A stretch of DNA of 64,000 bases from Nannocystis exedens. Its GTDB lineage: Bacteria; Myxococcota_A; Polyangia; Polyangiales; Polyangiaceae. Both the position numbers and the translations under genes were made by a program. Position 1 is the first letter of the stretch. Every line of letters begins with the position of its first letter. Positions 22,950 to 32,727 of this stretch are shown one piece after another. Below the pieces are notes generated by a model that saw only the letters and a list, made by a program, of their open reading frames with translations, searched no databases and was not told where the DNA came from. The stretch spans positions 23,964 to 87,963 of the forward strand of contig CAMAVR010000007.1 of the NCBI GenBank assembly GCA_945861885.1. The letters run 5' to 3'.

Positions 22950-25196
22950 ATGAAAACGAGGATCTTTGCAGTACTCGCAGTTGGAGCAGCCGTGGCGCTA
23001 GGCTACGCATGCGCCAAAGGCAACGCAGATTCAGCAAACGAATCGCTTGGCGACGCTCCGCCCTCCAACGCCGATCCGAGTACCCACGGGAGTCTTGCTG
23101 TTCAGCTTCACTTTCAGCAAGAGTCTGGAGCACAGGCAAGCGCGCGGCAGTTTGTAACGGCGCAGCCTAGTACTCGCCTATCGCCTCTCAGCCCTGAAAT
23201 TTTTATCGAAAATCGGTTTACGGCGACCGCGGATGACGGAGGTACGGCCGCCACGGATGGTGGCGCGACAGCAGCAGTCCTAAAGTATACCGTTGCCGCT
23301 CTACAGATCCGAAGGATGTTGCCTGACGGCGGAGCGGGCGGTCTCACTACGACGACCATTCCGATTACGAATCAAACCCCTCCAAATGGCTCAACGCCAC
23401 TTGCGCCCGGCAGCTACAGACTTGAAGGGACCGCGTATGAAACGAACGATCCCGATAACAAGTTTAGCGCTATGGCGCCTTTTTCTATCGTCGCCGGCCA
23501 CGTTGCGGTGGTCGCCCTAATCTACACGGCGAATGGGCGTCCGATCGACCGCAGCACTCCGCTTATTACCGGCTTTACGATGTCGGCAACCGAGATTTCC
23601 ACGAGCCAAGCGTTGACGGTTTCGGCAACAGTCTCGATCCCGCTGAAACTTGATCGGACACCGGGCGCTGGATCGATTATGTCCTCGCTTCGTTGCTTCG
23701 ACTCAGCTACTGCAGCCGAAGTAACCGTCGCCGAACCAACATTGTCGCCCGAGGCGGCCGTGGCGGCGCAGCCAGATGCCGGGAACGCGGCCAACATTCT
23801 CGACTTGGGGACGATGACGTGGGGGATTGTGACCCCAACAAGCCCGGTCAATTTCTCGTGCACGTTCATCGCGAAGCTTTCCGACACCCACACACTACTA
23901 TCTAGTACCGAGTCGTTTACGTTTACGAACGGCAAGGGGGCGGTTAGCACCAACATTTCGTTTGATCCTGGCCCGACTTTGGCGAGTCTGCGACTTGTCA
24001 AAACATTAGAAGTGGGTGACTTGCTCAAGTCCATCACACGCATTGGGCCTGACACCGTCCGTCAAAGTGAGACGCTAACACTTGAAATCGTGACAACCCA
24101 ATCGCCGATTGGAGATGCAGGCGCGGTTCATACCTACACCGTGGCGCTAGCGGCTAATACTGGCTGCAACGGCCTTGGAATCGCCCCGACGCCAACAATA
24201 ACCGGCAACCCCACGGTCGGGCATACCGCCCGCTTTTCAGCGAGTTTCACAAATGCCGTTCCGAGCACGCCTGGCAAATGCCTTATCACGATCACTACTG
24301 CTGACCAGCTCAACGCCAGGCTGATTACAGTATACAGCATTCCAACCGGCCCTTCACCGTTGGCAACTTCCGTCACGGAAATGGCAACACTGCACTCGAT
24401 ACGGTTAGACTGGAGGGCGTTGGCGAACGTTGCTCTCAATCCTGATGGAGGGACCAGCCCCGGGGCAAAAGTTCGACGCTCGCTTGGGATCTCGGCCGAG
24501 ATCCCGCCCACTTGGGCGGATCTGACCGGGGGGTCGTTTCAGCCGATATCAACATTTACCTCGACAGGTTTGGAGCCCAATACCAGCTATTCCTTCGAAA
24601 TCACCGTACGAGACGGGCAAGGCCGAGAAGCGGTCATCCTCACCACCGTTTCGACGCTGCCGGGCTTCCGCGTCTTCACGGCCGGCCCGAGACATGGAGA
24701 CCACAAGAGTTATGACATCACGGCCGTGCACGGCATCAACGGCGCCGACTCTCTGTGCATGTGGACGGCTGAGTCGCTGGGGCTAAACATCGGAACGTAT
24801 AAGGCAGCGCTTACCGATACCAACATTAACGCTGGTGGGCACCGCCAACTCGGCCAGGTGGGGTGGCCGATCGCCCACGGCGGAGCCTACTTTATAGTTA
24901 GTAGTACGACCGATCCGAACCTCACTGTTGGAGCGCCGCTCGGCGTGGCCACCGGCGGGATATTGAATTTGGCCCATCCGCTTGCAACTCCGATGGCGAC
25001 TGGCTCTACCGTCTGGCTCGGTACGCTCAATAGCGACTGGCAAAGCGACACGGCCCTAAACAACTGCAACGGCTGGGAATCCGAATCTTCAAGTATGAAT
25101 GGTCGCGTCGCGACATCGAATGGGGACGGCGGCGTCCTCATTACTGAGAGGGCTTGCAACACGGAGCAGCACATAGTTTGCGTCGAAACTGACTAA
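22950..25196 (+). CDS. Large lipoprotein with C-terminal DUF1554 lectin-like domain, paralogue 1
   Basis: 748 residues. The signal peptide (KTRIFAVLAVGAAVALGYAC) has a lipobox-like end. Tandem beta-sandwich or Ig/fibronectin-like regions follow (about 60-570), including a fibronectin-type segment with LEPNTSYSFEITVRDG. The last 180 residues form a DUF1554 domain: GADSLCMWTAESLGL, GTYKAALTD, TVWLGTLNSDW, NNCNGWESESS and a terminal CVE. DUF1554 is best known from Leptospira adhesins and has a C-type lectin-like core. It is likely a surface-exposed binding protein. GGGAGG lies nine bases before the chosen ATG. A strong terminator follows. Confidence 0.75.
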   Translation: MKTRIFAVLAVGAAVALGYACAKGNADSANESLGDAPPSNADPSTHGSLAVQLHFQQESGAQASARQFVTAQPSTRLSPLSPEIFIENRFTATADDGGTAATDGGATAAVLKYTVAALQIRRMLPDGGAGGLTTTTIPITNQTPPNGSTPLAPGSYRLEGTAYETNDPDNKFSAMAPFSIVAGHVAVVALIYTANGRPIDRSTPLITGFTMSATEISTSQALTVSATVSIPLKLDRTPGAGSIMSSLRCFDSATAAEVTVAEPTLSPEAAVAAQPDAGNAANILDLGTMTWGIVTPTSPVNFSCTFIAKLSDTHTLLSSTESFTFTNGKGAVSTNISFDPGPTLASLRLVKTLEVGDLLKSITRIGPDTVRQSETLTLEIVTTQSPIGDAGAVHTYTVALAANTGCNGLGIAPTPTITGNPTVGHTARFSASFTNAVPSTPGKCLITITTADQLNARLITVYSIPTGPSPLATSVTEMATLHSIRLDWRALANVALNPDGGTSPGAKVRRSLGISAEIPPTWADLTGGSFQPISTFTSTGLEPNTSYSFEITVRDGQGREAVILTTVSTLPGFRVFTAGPRHGDHKSYDITAVHGINGADSLCMWTAESLGLNIGTYKAALTDTNINAGGHRQLGQVGWPIAHGGAYFIVSSTTDPNLTVGAPLGVATGGILNLAHPLATPMATGSTVWLGTLNSDWQSDTALNNCNGWESESSSMNGRVATSNGDGGVLITERACNTEQHIVCVETD

Positions 25197-25213
25197 ACTC
25201 ACGCATCCTTCAA

Positions 25214-25257
25214 GCGCCGGGCCGCGACTCTCTGTCGTCGCCCGGCGCGCTCTTTTT
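25214..25257 (+). terminator. Rho-independent terminator after the DUF1554 lipoprotein gene
   Basis: GCGCCGGGC (25214-25222) pairs perfectly with GCCCGGCGC (25240-25248) across a 17-base loop, followed by GCTCTTTTT. Confidence 0.85.
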
Positions 25258-25312
25258 GTGCTGAATAGCGCCCCTCTCGCCAAATCGCCCGGCGGCACGC
25301 TACATTCGCCTG

Positions 25313-27067
25313 ATGTCGCGCCCCCCTCCTTCCGCCGGACCTTTGCAATTTTTCGCTGCCGATGGCTCGAGCGGCTACTCAAGCGAAGGAGAGAGCCCCG
25401 CGGCCGACATCGACGACCTTCGCGCCGCTGCGCGTGAATGGCGCGAAAAGAGCGTTGCGCGTTCGGAGGCGAAACTTCCGCCGCGATTAAAGCGCTTTTC
25501 CACGTGGAGCGACGAAGAGGTCTCCGCGCTTGTCACGCCGGCTGATTTTTCGGTCGATTACAAACGCGATCTCGGCTTTCCGGGTGAATACCCTTTTACG
25601 CGCGGCGTGCAGCCGACAATGTACCGCAGCAAGTTGTGGACGATGCGGATGTTCGCCGGGTTCGGCACGCCCGAGCAGACAAACGCGCGCTTTCGCTATT
25701 TGCTCAACGAAGGGCAAACAGGGTTATCAACCGCGTTCGATTTTCCGACGTTGATGGGGTACGACAGCGATTCACCGCGTTCTCTCGGCGAAGTGGGGAT
25801 GTGCGGCGTCGCGGTCGATACGCTGCGCGATATGGAGGTGCTGTTCGACGGCATCCCGCTCGACAAAGTCACGACGTCGATGACGATCAACGGCCCAGCC
25901 ATCGTCCTTCTCGCGTTCTACATCGCGCTCGCCGACAAGCGCGGCATCGCACGCGACGCCATCGGGGGGACGGTGCAGAACGACTGTTTGAAAGAGTTTA
26001 TCGCGCAGCACGCATGGCTCGTACCGCCAAGGCCGGCGATGCGCATCGTGACCGACATGATCGAATTTTGCGCGACCGAAGTCCCGCGGTGGAACACGGT
26101 GTCGATCAGCGGGTACCACATTCGTGAGGCTGGGAGCACTGCGGCGCAAGAGTTGGCGTTCACGATCGCCGACGGGATCGCGTATGTTGAAAGCGCGGTC
26201 GCGCGCGGCCTCGATGTCGATTCGTTCGCGTCGCGGCTGTCGTTCTTTTTCGACGTACACAACGATTTCTTCGAAGAAATAGCCAAATTTCGCGCCGCAC
26301 GCCGCCTCTGGGCGCGCATCATGAAAGAGCGTTTTGGCGCAAAAAAAGCCGATTCGCTGAAGCTTCGCACGCACGCACAAACGGCCGGCGTGTCGCTCAC
26401 GGCGCAGCAGCCGTACAACAACGTCGTGCGCGTCGCGCTTCAAGCAATGGCCGCGGTCTTAGGCGGGACGCAATCGCTCCACACGAATTCGTTCGACGAA
26501 ACGTACGCGCTTCCAACCGAAGAGTCGGTCACAATCGCCCTCCGAACACAGCAAATTATCGCCGAAGAGAGCGGCGTGGCGAACACGATCGATCCGCTCG
26601 GCGGGAGCTACTTCGTCGAAGAGCTAACAAGCCGCTTAGAAGCCGAAGCGATGAAGTACATCGCGACGATCGACGGGATGGGGGGGATGGTGTCCGCAAT
26701 CGAAAAAGGGTACCCGCAGCGCGAAATCGCCGCGAGTTCGTATCGATTTCAGCGGCAAGTCGAGCACGGCGAGCGCGCGATGGTCGGAGTCAATCGCTAC
26801 ACGACAGATCGCGACCCGAAGATTCCGCTATTGCGCATCGATGATGAAGTGCAGCGAACCCAACTCGCTAATTTGAAGCGCGTGAAAGAGACGCGAGATG
26901 ATGCGCGGGTGAAAGCGACGCTAGATGCCGTGAAGAGCGCGGCGGTGGGAGGGACGAATCTGATGCCGCCAATTATCGAGGCGGCGAAAGCGTACGTCAC
27001 GCAGCAAGAGATCTGCGATGTGCTCAGAGGCGTGTTCGGGACTTACGCGGACCCGGCAGAATTTTAG
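25313..27067 (+). CDS. Methylmalonyl-CoA mutase family, catalytic (large) subunit
   Basis: 584 residues of the cobalamin-dependent acyl-CoA mutase TIM barrel. It isomerises branched and linear acyl-CoAs by a radical mechanism. Motifs: [26 protein letters not shown] (about 85-110), [27 protein letters not shown], and [13 protein letters not shown] near the C-terminus. The protein stops after the barrel and linker; the C-terminal B12-binding domain (D-x-H-x-x-G) is absent, so a separate small subunit must supply it. None is encoded here. MYRSKLWT rather than the MCM RPWT motif leaves methylmalonyl-, isobutyryl- or hydroxyisobutyryl-CoA all possible. Confidence 0.88.
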   Translation: MSRPPPSAGPLQFFAADGSSGYSSEGESPAADIDDLRAAAREWREKSVARSEAKLPPRLKRFSTWSDEEVSALVTPADFSVDYKRDLGFPGEYPFTRGVQPTMYRSKLWTMRMFAGFGTPEQTNARFRYLLNEGQTGLSTAFDFPTLMGYDSDSPRSLGEVGMCGVAVDTLRDMEVLFDGIPLDKVTTSMTINGPAIVLLAFYIALADKRGIARDAIGGTVQNDCLKEFIAQHAWLVPPRPAMRIVTDMIEFCATEVPRWNTVSISGYHIREAGSTAAQELAFTIADGIAYVESAVARGLDVDSFASRLSFFFDVHNDFFEEIAKFRAARRLWARIMKERFGAKKADSLKLRTHAQTAGVSLTAQQPYNNVVRVALQAMAAVLGGTQSLHTNSFDETYALPTEESVTIALRTQQIIAEESGVANTIDPLGGSYFVEELTSRLEAEAMKYIATIDGMGGMVSAIEKGYPQREIAASSYRFQRQVEHGERAMVGVNRYTTDRDPKIPLLRIDDEVQRTQLANLKRVKETRDDARVKATLDAVKSAAVGGTNLMPPIIEAAKAYVTQQEICDVLRGVFGTYADPAEF

Positions 27068-27107
27068 GTCGAGGGAGCACCGATGCGCCATGCGCGCCGC
27101 GGAGCTT

Positions 27108-27500
27108 CCTCTCCCGCTTCGCGGGAGAGGGAAAGCGTGACGAAGTCACGCGAGGGTGAGGGCACGCGTCCGTCGCGGAAGAACACACGTCGACCAAGCT
27201 GTGGCCCAGTGACGCGCTGCACAGATGCAAGCTTCGACGAATGACAAGAACGACGTCGTCGACATCGGCAATCACGTTGGCGTTTGTGATACGCAGGATG
27301 GTAGGCCCTTGCCGGATGAGCCAAAGCTCGCGACAACCATTATGATAAACCGCCTTCCGCGATGCGTGCGATGGGCCGTCGAGTTCGAACACCATTGGTG
27401 GTTGCTTCGATTTTGATCTTTGTATGTGAATTTAAGAACCCTGAGCCCTCACCCTCGCGTGACTTCGTCACGCTTTCCCTCTCCCGCTCCGCGGGAGAGG
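27108..27500. mobile_element. DUF559 element, internally deleted copy, with terminal double-hairpin repeats
   Basis: A 56-base repeat (27108-27163) recurs inverted at 27445-27500. Each contains two hairpins: CCTCTCCCGC with GCGGGAGAGG, and GCGTGAC with GTCACGC. Between them lies the gutted DUF559 gene. The copy sits between two convergent genes, 41 bases after the mutase stop and 38 bases from the hemG stop. Two perfect 9-base ATGCTCTGG repeats (27501-27518) abut the right end. Confidence 0.8.
27201..27395 (-). pseudogene. DUF559 endonuclease-like gene, 5'-truncated relic
   Basis: Encodes FELDGPSHASRKAV, then RELWLIRQGPTILRI and VIADVDDVVLVI, matching the C-terminal half of the intact copy at 50694-51047. 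The N-terminal half is missing, although the upstream leader (TTTGATCTTTGTATGTGAAT) is retained, so the loss is internal to the element. The original stop (TAG in the intact copy) is changed, and the frame reads through the terminal repeat into the end of the mutase gene on the other strand. Confidence 0.8.
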
Positions 27501-27537
27501 ATGCTCTGGATGCTCTGGATGCTTCAGGATTATGAGC

Positions 27538-28968
27538 TCACGCTTGCCTAGCCCCCACAATGCGCTCCGCTATCGTTTCGGCTTGGCGCACGCAATCCGG
27601 TATGCCCACTCCGTCGACCCCGCTCCCCGCGATGTGGAGCCCTGGCCATCGCTCGAGCCCTTGGCGAATGCGCGCCATCGTTGCGAGATGGCCTACCGGT
27701 GGTTGCGGGCTTGCTTTGTCGAAGCGAAACACTCTTGAAAAAAGCGGCTCGCCTTTAGTTCCCAAAAACGATCGCAGCTCTCGAAGGGCGATTTCGGTGA
27801 GGCCGTTGTCGCTCTCTTCCAGAACTTGCTCGCCCCACGCGCCGCCGAAAAATAGGCGTATCAGCACCGTATCGTCTGGAGCGCGGCCCCGCCATTTGCT
27901 CGAAACCCACGTCGATGCCAAGAACTGGCGCCCCGCCGATCGCGGAACGATAAACCCGAATGCATCGAGCGGCCTTGTGATGTCGGCGCGACGAAACGCC
28001 GTAAAAACGGTCGCCGTCGACGCGTACCGCATCTGCTCGAGGTCGCGCGCGATTTCTTGATCTAACGCGCGGATCATGCGTGCAGTCACGTGAACCGGCA
28101 TCGCGAAAACGATGTCGTCCGCTTCGACCGATGCGCCATCATCGAAGTTCACGGTATAGCGCGACACACGGCTGCGTTCGTTCGCTGTGATCGACACGAC
28201 GGTCGTTTCGAGGCGCAGCGTCGCTTTGCCGAGACGGCCGACGAGCGCGTTGATGAGCGTTCCCATGCCGCCGCGAAGCGACAAAAACGCGCTTGATTGC
28301 GCGCCGCTTGATTTGCCAGCCGCCTTTCTTTTCGCCGCACGCATCGCTCGAATCAGCGAACCGTATTTTCGTTCCGCATCGACCAGCTGCGGGAACGTCG
28401 CGCGTACCGACAGTTGATGCGCGTCACCGGCGAAAATCCCCCCTAAAAGCGGCCCTGCCAATCGATCGGTTACTTCGGCGCCAAGGCGACGCGAGATAAA
28501 GTCGCCCACCGACTCGTCATCGTCGTCGCGCCATACGCGCGGTTTGACCAGCAGCTCGAAGGCCATTCGCACTTTCGCTCTCCACGACAACAGCGAGCTT
28601 TTTGCGAGCGGCATCACTTCCGTTGGGATACCGAGAACGACCCCTTCCGGCATCAACATGAGCTCGTCGTCGTGCATGACGTACACGCGGCGCGTCTCTT
28701 CGTTCGTTCCGATGATCGAATTTTCAAGCCCGAGCTCTTTCGCCAAGAGCGTTGCATTCGGCTTTGCAGCAACCCATGAATCGGGGCCGCCGTCGATAGT
28801 AAACTGGTCGTGCAATTCGGTAACGATATTGCCGCCCCAACGTTTGGATCGCTCGACGACCGTCACGTCGATCGCTTCGCCTCGTTCGCGCGCTCGCTTG
28901 TCGAGAAAATACGCCGTTGAAAGACCGGTAATGCCGCCACCGACAACAACGACACGCCTCGATGTCAT
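27538..28968 (-). CDS. hemG: Protoporphyrinogen oxidase, oxygen-dependent HemY type
   Basis: A 476-residue FAD enzyme oxidising protoporphyrinogen IX to protoporphyrin IX, the penultimate step of haem synthesis. The dinucleotide-binding motif VVVVGGGITGLSTAYFL opens the protein. TIDGGPDSW and SLRGGMGTLINAL follow, as does the C-terminal HIAGSGVDGVGIPDCV FAD motif. The length and motifs are of the HemY/PPOX type rather than the flavodoxin-like HemG. Its start overlaps the hemH stop by four bases. Third gene of a hemE-hemH-hemG operon. Confidence 0.93.
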   Translation of the reverse strand: MTSRRVVVVGGGITGLSTAYFLDKRARERGEAIDVTVVERSKRWGGNIVTELHDQFTIDGGPDSWVAAKPNATLLAKELGLENSIIGTNEETRRVYVMHDDELMLMPEGVVLGIPTEVMPLAKSSLLSWRAKVRMAFELLVKPRVWRDDDDESVGDFISRRLGAEVTDRLAGPLLGGIFAGDAHQLSVRATFPQLVDAERKYGSLIRAMRAAKRKAAGKSSGAQSSAFLSLRGGMGTLINALVGRLGKATLRLETTVVSITANERSRVSRYTVNFDDGASVEADDIVFAMPVHVTARMIRALDQEIARDLEQMRYASTATVFTAFRRADITRPLDAFGFIVPRSAGRQFLASTWVSSKWRGRAPDDTVLIRLFFGGAWGEQVLEESDNGLTEIALRELRSFLGTKGEPLFSRVFRFDKASPQPPVGHLATMARIRQGLERWPGLHIAGSGVDGVGIPDCVRQAETIAERIVGARQA

Positions 28969-29918
28969 CCCAGCTCCCCTTCCACCAACTTTCGACGACG
29001 TGACGCTAGCGCGCCCAAAAGCGGCTCTGCGACATCGACGATCACATCAACCATCTCTTCGTCGGCGTTTGGCGACTCTGTTCGCGTAACGGTGATGTTG
29101 CGGGCTCGCGCGTACTCGGTAATCTCGATGTCGATGTCGTAAAGAATTTCGACATGGTCGGCCAAAAATCCTATCGGCGCGATCAGCACGCGATCGAACC
29201 CGGAGGCTTTGGCGTGGGCAAGCCCGTGCACAAGGTCGGGCCCCAACCAATCGACTGTCGGCTCACCGGGTGATGCCATTCCTTGGCTCTGAAACACTAC
29301 CGTATTGAGCGGCGCGCCGTCGCCTAACTCCCGCACAATTGCCGACGCGCTCGCGTGAACGTCGCTCTCGTAGCGATCGCCCGCAGCCACGACCGATACC
29401 GGCAGCGAATGCGCACTCATCAGCAGCGCCGTTCGCGCACGCCCTTGGCGCGACGACGCGCCGAGAGCAGCCTCGATGCGTCGCGCAAAAAGGCGGACCA
29501 ATGTGCGATTTTTCCCCCAATTTGGCGCACACTCGATCGGCATATCGCCCGCTCCAATTTCGTGCGCAGCACTTAGCAGAGCCGATGCGTAGACGGCCGC
29601 TGAATGCTGCGCGAGCGGGACCATCGCCACTTCATCGACGCCGAGTGCGCGGAGCTCTCGCAGCGCATCGCTTGGCGACGGGTGCGACAGCCGATTGGCA
29701 AGGCGGACAGGAATGCCTAGACGCGCCTCGACCCGCTTGGCAAGCTCACGGTTGATCGCGTTGAGAGGCGAACCGCCAATCGCTTCGTGGCGACGACGCA
29801 CTTCGGCGACAATGTCAGGTGGCGCCGGCTTACCACGACGAATTTTGGCCAAAAATGCCGGCAATTCGTCGAGCGAATCGATACTCCCATGCGACATTAA
29901 AATGAGTCCGAGCATCAT
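28965..29918 (-). CDS. hemH: Ferrochelatase
   Basis: About 317 residues. It inserts Fe2+ into protoporphyrin IX. The opening LILMSHGSIDSLDELPAFL and IRRGKPAP match the family. Catalytic histidine motif SAHSLP and the C-terminal IAPIGFLADHVEILYDIDIE (the acidic metal-relay patch) are present. I chose the ATG at 29918 because family similarity begins there; a GTG at 29954 is in frame and would overlap the end of hemE. The gene is tightly packed between hemE and hemG, so it is cotranscribed with them. Confidence 0.93.
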   Translation of the reverse strand: MMLGLILMSHGSIDSLDELPAFLAKIRRGKPAPPDIVAEVRRRHEAIGGSPLNAINRELAKRVEARLGIPVRLANRLSHPSPSDALRELRALGVDEVAMVPLAQHSAAVYASALLSAAHEIGAGDMPIECAPNWGKNRTLVRLFARRIEAALGASSRQGRARTALLMSAHSLPVSVVAAGDRYESDVHASASAIVRELGDGAPLNTVVFQSQGMASPGEPTVDWLGPDLVHGLAHAKASGFDRVLIAPIGFLADHVEILYDIDIEITEYARARNITVTRTESPNADEEMVDVIVDVAEPLLGALASRRRKLVEGELG

Positions 29919-29943
29919 CGCACCATTCGCGTTTCGGTGCGCC

Positions 29944-30969
29944 TCAGCGCGCACTCATCTTATGAACGTGCTCGACAACAGCTTGCACGTTTTCGACCGG
30001 CGTCTCTGGGAGAATGCCGTGGCCGAGGTTGAATATGTGCCCCGCGCGCCCACCGGCCTCTGCGAGAACGCGATCGACATGCTTGAGCAGAACGGGCTGC
30101 GGCGCAAAAAGGAGCGTTGGATCCAAATTGCCCTGCACAGCGCGGTCGTAACCGACGCGGCGCCATCCGTCTTCAATCGGCGTGCGCCAATCGAGGCCGA
30201 TCACAGTCCCTCCGGCATCGCGCATCGGTTCAAGCAGCGAATACGTCCCGGTTCCGAAATGAATCACCGGCACCCCGGCTTTCATCACGTCTTGCAAAAT
30301 GCCTCGCACGTGCGGCTGAACGTATTCGCAATAGTCGGCCGCTGACAGCTGGCCCACCCACGAATCAAACAGCTGCACAGCATCGGCCCCAGCTTTGATC
30401 TGCGCGTGCAGGTAGAGGCGCACCACGTCGGATAGCTTCGACATCAAGAGGTGCCACGCCTCTGGGTCGCTGTACATCAGGCGCTTTGTTTTCGCGAAGT
30501 GCGCGCTCTTGCCACCTTCAATCAAGTAGCTTGCGAGTGTGAACGGTGCGCCGGCAAAACCGATCAGCGGGACGCGTCCGTTGAGCTCGCGCTTGCACAT
30601 CGCGATCGCATCGAGCACGTAGCCGAGCCCTTCGTGCGGCTCGATGACGCGCAATTTCTCGATTTGAGAACGATTTTCGATCGGCTGATGAATGACCGGC
30701 CCTTCGCCTTTGGCAAACTCGAACGAGGCGCCCATCGGCTCGAGCGGAAGCAAAATATCGGCGAACAGAATGCACGCATCGACACCGAGGCGAAGCGGCT
30801 GCAGCGTGACTTGCGTGGCGAGCTCAGGCTTTTTGCAAATCTCCAAAAGCGTGTATTTTGCCCGTAATTCGCGGTATTCTGGCATGTATCTGCCGGCTTG
30901 GCGCATAAACCAGACCGGCGTACAGTCGACTGGCTCGCGGCGGCACGCGCGTAAAAAACGGTCATTCAT
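29944..30969 (-). CDS. hemE: Uroporphyrinogen decarboxylase
   Basis: 341 residues. It removes four carboxyl groups from uroporphyrinogen III to give coproporphyrinogen III. The N-terminal signature FMRQAGRYMPEYR (residues about 20-32) contains the substrate-binding arginines. GFAGAPFTLASYLIEGG and FDSWVGQLS (catalytic Asp region) follow, with a C-terminal FNLGHGILPETP. The ATG at 30969 gives the normal family start; the frame is open for 18 more codons upstream. It is the first gene of the hemE-hemH-hemG operon. The coproporphyrinogen oxidase step is encoded elsewhere. Confidence 0.96.
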   Translation of the reverse strand: MNDRFLRACRREPVDCTPVWFMRQAGRYMPEYRELRAKYTLLEICKKPELATQVTLQPLRLGVDACILFADILLPLEPMGASFEFAKGEGPVIHQPIENRSQIEKLRVIEPHEGLGYVLDAIAMCKRELNGRVPLIGFAGAPFTLASYLIEGGKSAHFAKTKRLMYSDPEAWHLLMSKLSDVVRLYLHAQIKAGADAVQLFDSWVGQLSAADYCEYVQPHVRGILQDVMKAGVPVIHFGTGTYSLLEPMRDAGGTVIGLDWRTPIEDGWRRVGYDRAVQGNLDPTLLFAPQPVLLKHVDRVLAEAGGRAGHIFNLGHGILPETPVENVQAVVEHVHKMSAR

Positions 30970-31058
30970 CGACGTAGTAATACGATGCGCATCGCGCTCG
31001 GGCGAGCCGAAAAGGGATAGCACGGCGCCCTTGCAACTTCGACAACCGCTTTTGTCGT

Positions 31059-32705
31059 TTACAGCTGCGGATCGTGGCCGATCGTCACATCGTTGAAATG
31101 GACCTGACCGGCCACGTTACTATCGAAGACAACTTTGATTTCCGTTACTTTTGAAAGGTCACCGTCCGGGTTTAGACGGGCCGCGGGGAAGTCGATCGCT
31201 TCGTACCGGAACCCGCGATCGCGCACCACCCGCCCAGCTCTAAACTCTTTGGCACTGAGATACGACGACGTCGTCCCGTCTTGGCGCACGACTGCCAAGA
31301 AAAAGTTACCGACCAAACCGAGCACGCGCACGCGTACATAGGAAATTTTCGCGAGTGACAACCGCGGAAACTCTCTGAGCCGAAGGGCAACACTTCCGAA
31401 CGGTTCGCTCTTTGGCCAAAACAGAGCCTCGTTCAATGAGGCGATTTGCTGCCCGTCGACCATCGGAAATTCGTTGCGATCAATCCGTGTGATATCTCGT
31501 ATCGACGCCGGAAGCGGCTTCGACGGATCGAACATGTCGTTGAAGCCGAGGTCGGGATCGGCACTGACATTCGCCAACATGAACGCCACGACGCTGACTC
31601 CTGCGATCAGCTGCTGCTCCGGTGAGCCGGTCAGTTCAGGATTAAAAATCTGATGGGCGCCGTAGACGACTGGGCACTTTTCGATTTCGCTCGTTTGCCA
31701 TTGCGAATTGAAATAGCGATGATTGGCCCCCCAAACGGCCAGCGTGGCCTTAAGCTCGTCATCAACACCGGCCGCGCGCATTCGTTCGTACGCTTTCATC
31801 TGCGATCCCGGCGGGACATCGCCGTCGCATACCGGCATTAGCGCCACCCACGCGACGCCATTCGCGAGTTCATCTCCCGAATCGGTCCCGGCGATTTCGA
31901 AAACACCTTTGAACGAAATCGGAACGCCGATGCGATCTTTCCAGGCGACGTCGCGCTGATATTCGTTGTGCGCGAGGCGAACCGCTTCGGCTCCGCGCGA
32001 ATGGCCTACGAGACCCACATGACCAAAATCGATCTTCCCGCGCAAATCGATGCCTAACACGGGAGGCGTCGGTTCATCGCCGGCGTTCCACCGCGCTAGC
32101 TTTTCGATGTGCCTGAGGACTAAACGCGCTCGAGCAAAAACGCGGTTCGGGTCGTGGCCTTCGAGCGGCCCGTCGATCGGAATGCCGCGATTCGCGTTGA
32201 TCGAAACGACGATGTAGCCGTGCGATGCGAGGCGCTTTGCGAGGTATTGAAAACCGAGATAACTCGGCGTTTGACGATAGCCGGCGGGGCAAATCCCCGT
32301 TTTCGCGTAGTCGTCGTTGTCGTCGATGCGTGGGTTAACACCGTGACCGCACGTGTAATAGTTGCCGTGCATGATGACAACGAGCGGACGCGGACCCACG
32401 AGTGGCACGGGCCAGACAACATTCGCCCAGATTTCGGTTTCGATCTCAGGAAGGACGACCGGATCGATCGCCGCTGGGAATTGATAGTCGGCTTCCGCCG
32501 TGGGGAATGGGCCGAATCCGTCGCCGTTGGCCTCTTTCGAAAAAGTGGCGCCGTTGTTCGGTCGACCGCGCTCGACTGTGAGCGGGCCTTCGATCACGAC
32601 TGCCCCTTGGCCCGGGACGCGTGGAGACGTGGCGGGCTTAGGCGCGCTGCATGCCAGCGACGATGCGACGACGACGTTGATTACCAAAAGACGCCAGCTG
32701 CCCAT
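31059..32705 (-). CDS. Alpha/beta-hydrolase lipoprotein, tandem copy 2
   Basis: 548 residues. Lipoprotein signal (VVVASSLAC), then an alpha/beta-hydrolase domain. The oxyanion region is PLVVIMHGNYY, the nucleophile elbow is VGLVGHSRGAE (Ser in GHSRG), and an acidic residue and a late His (WGANHRYFNS) are well placed. The remaining C-terminal third is a beta-rich module, with VKVVF-type strands, that may bind carbohydrate or polymer. It is probably an exported esterase or lipase-like enzyme; the substrate is unknown. It is a clear duplicate of the gene immediately upstream (32728-34383), with a 22-base gap. Confidence 0.78.
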   Translation of the reverse strand: MGSWRLLVINVVVASSLACSAPKPATSPRVPGQGAVVIEGPLTVERGRPNNGATFSKEANGDGFGPFPTAEADYQFPAAIDPVVLPEIETEIWANVVWPVPLVGPRPLVVIMHGNYYTCGHGVNPRIDDNDDYAKTGICPAGYRQTPSYLGFQYLAKRLASHGYIVVSINANRGIPIDGPLEGHDPNRVFARARLVLRHIEKLARWNAGDEPTPPVLGIDLRGKIDFGHVGLVGHSRGAEAVRLAHNEYQRDVAWKDRIGVPISFKGVFEIAGTDSGDELANGVAWVALMPVCDGDVPPGSQMKAYERMRAAGVDDELKATLAVWGANHRYFNSQWQTSEIEKCPVVYGAHQIFNPELTGSPEQQLIAGVSVVAFMLANVSADPDLGFNDMFDPSKPLPASIRDITRIDRNEFPMVDGQQIASLNEALFWPKSEPFGSVALRLREFPRLSLAKISYVRVRVLGLVGNFFLAVVRQDGTTSSYLSAKEFRAGRVVRDRGFRYEAIDFPAARLNPDGDLSKVTEIKVVFDSNVAGQVHFNDVTIGHDPQL

Positions 32706-32727
32706 CGGCTCCCCTTCTTTCTCGACC

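Noticed and set aside
27024-27395. Full open frame of the DUF559 relic as a gene
   Set aside because: The 5' half is deleted and the original stop is lost; the tail is antisense to the mutase gene and reads through the terminal repeat.
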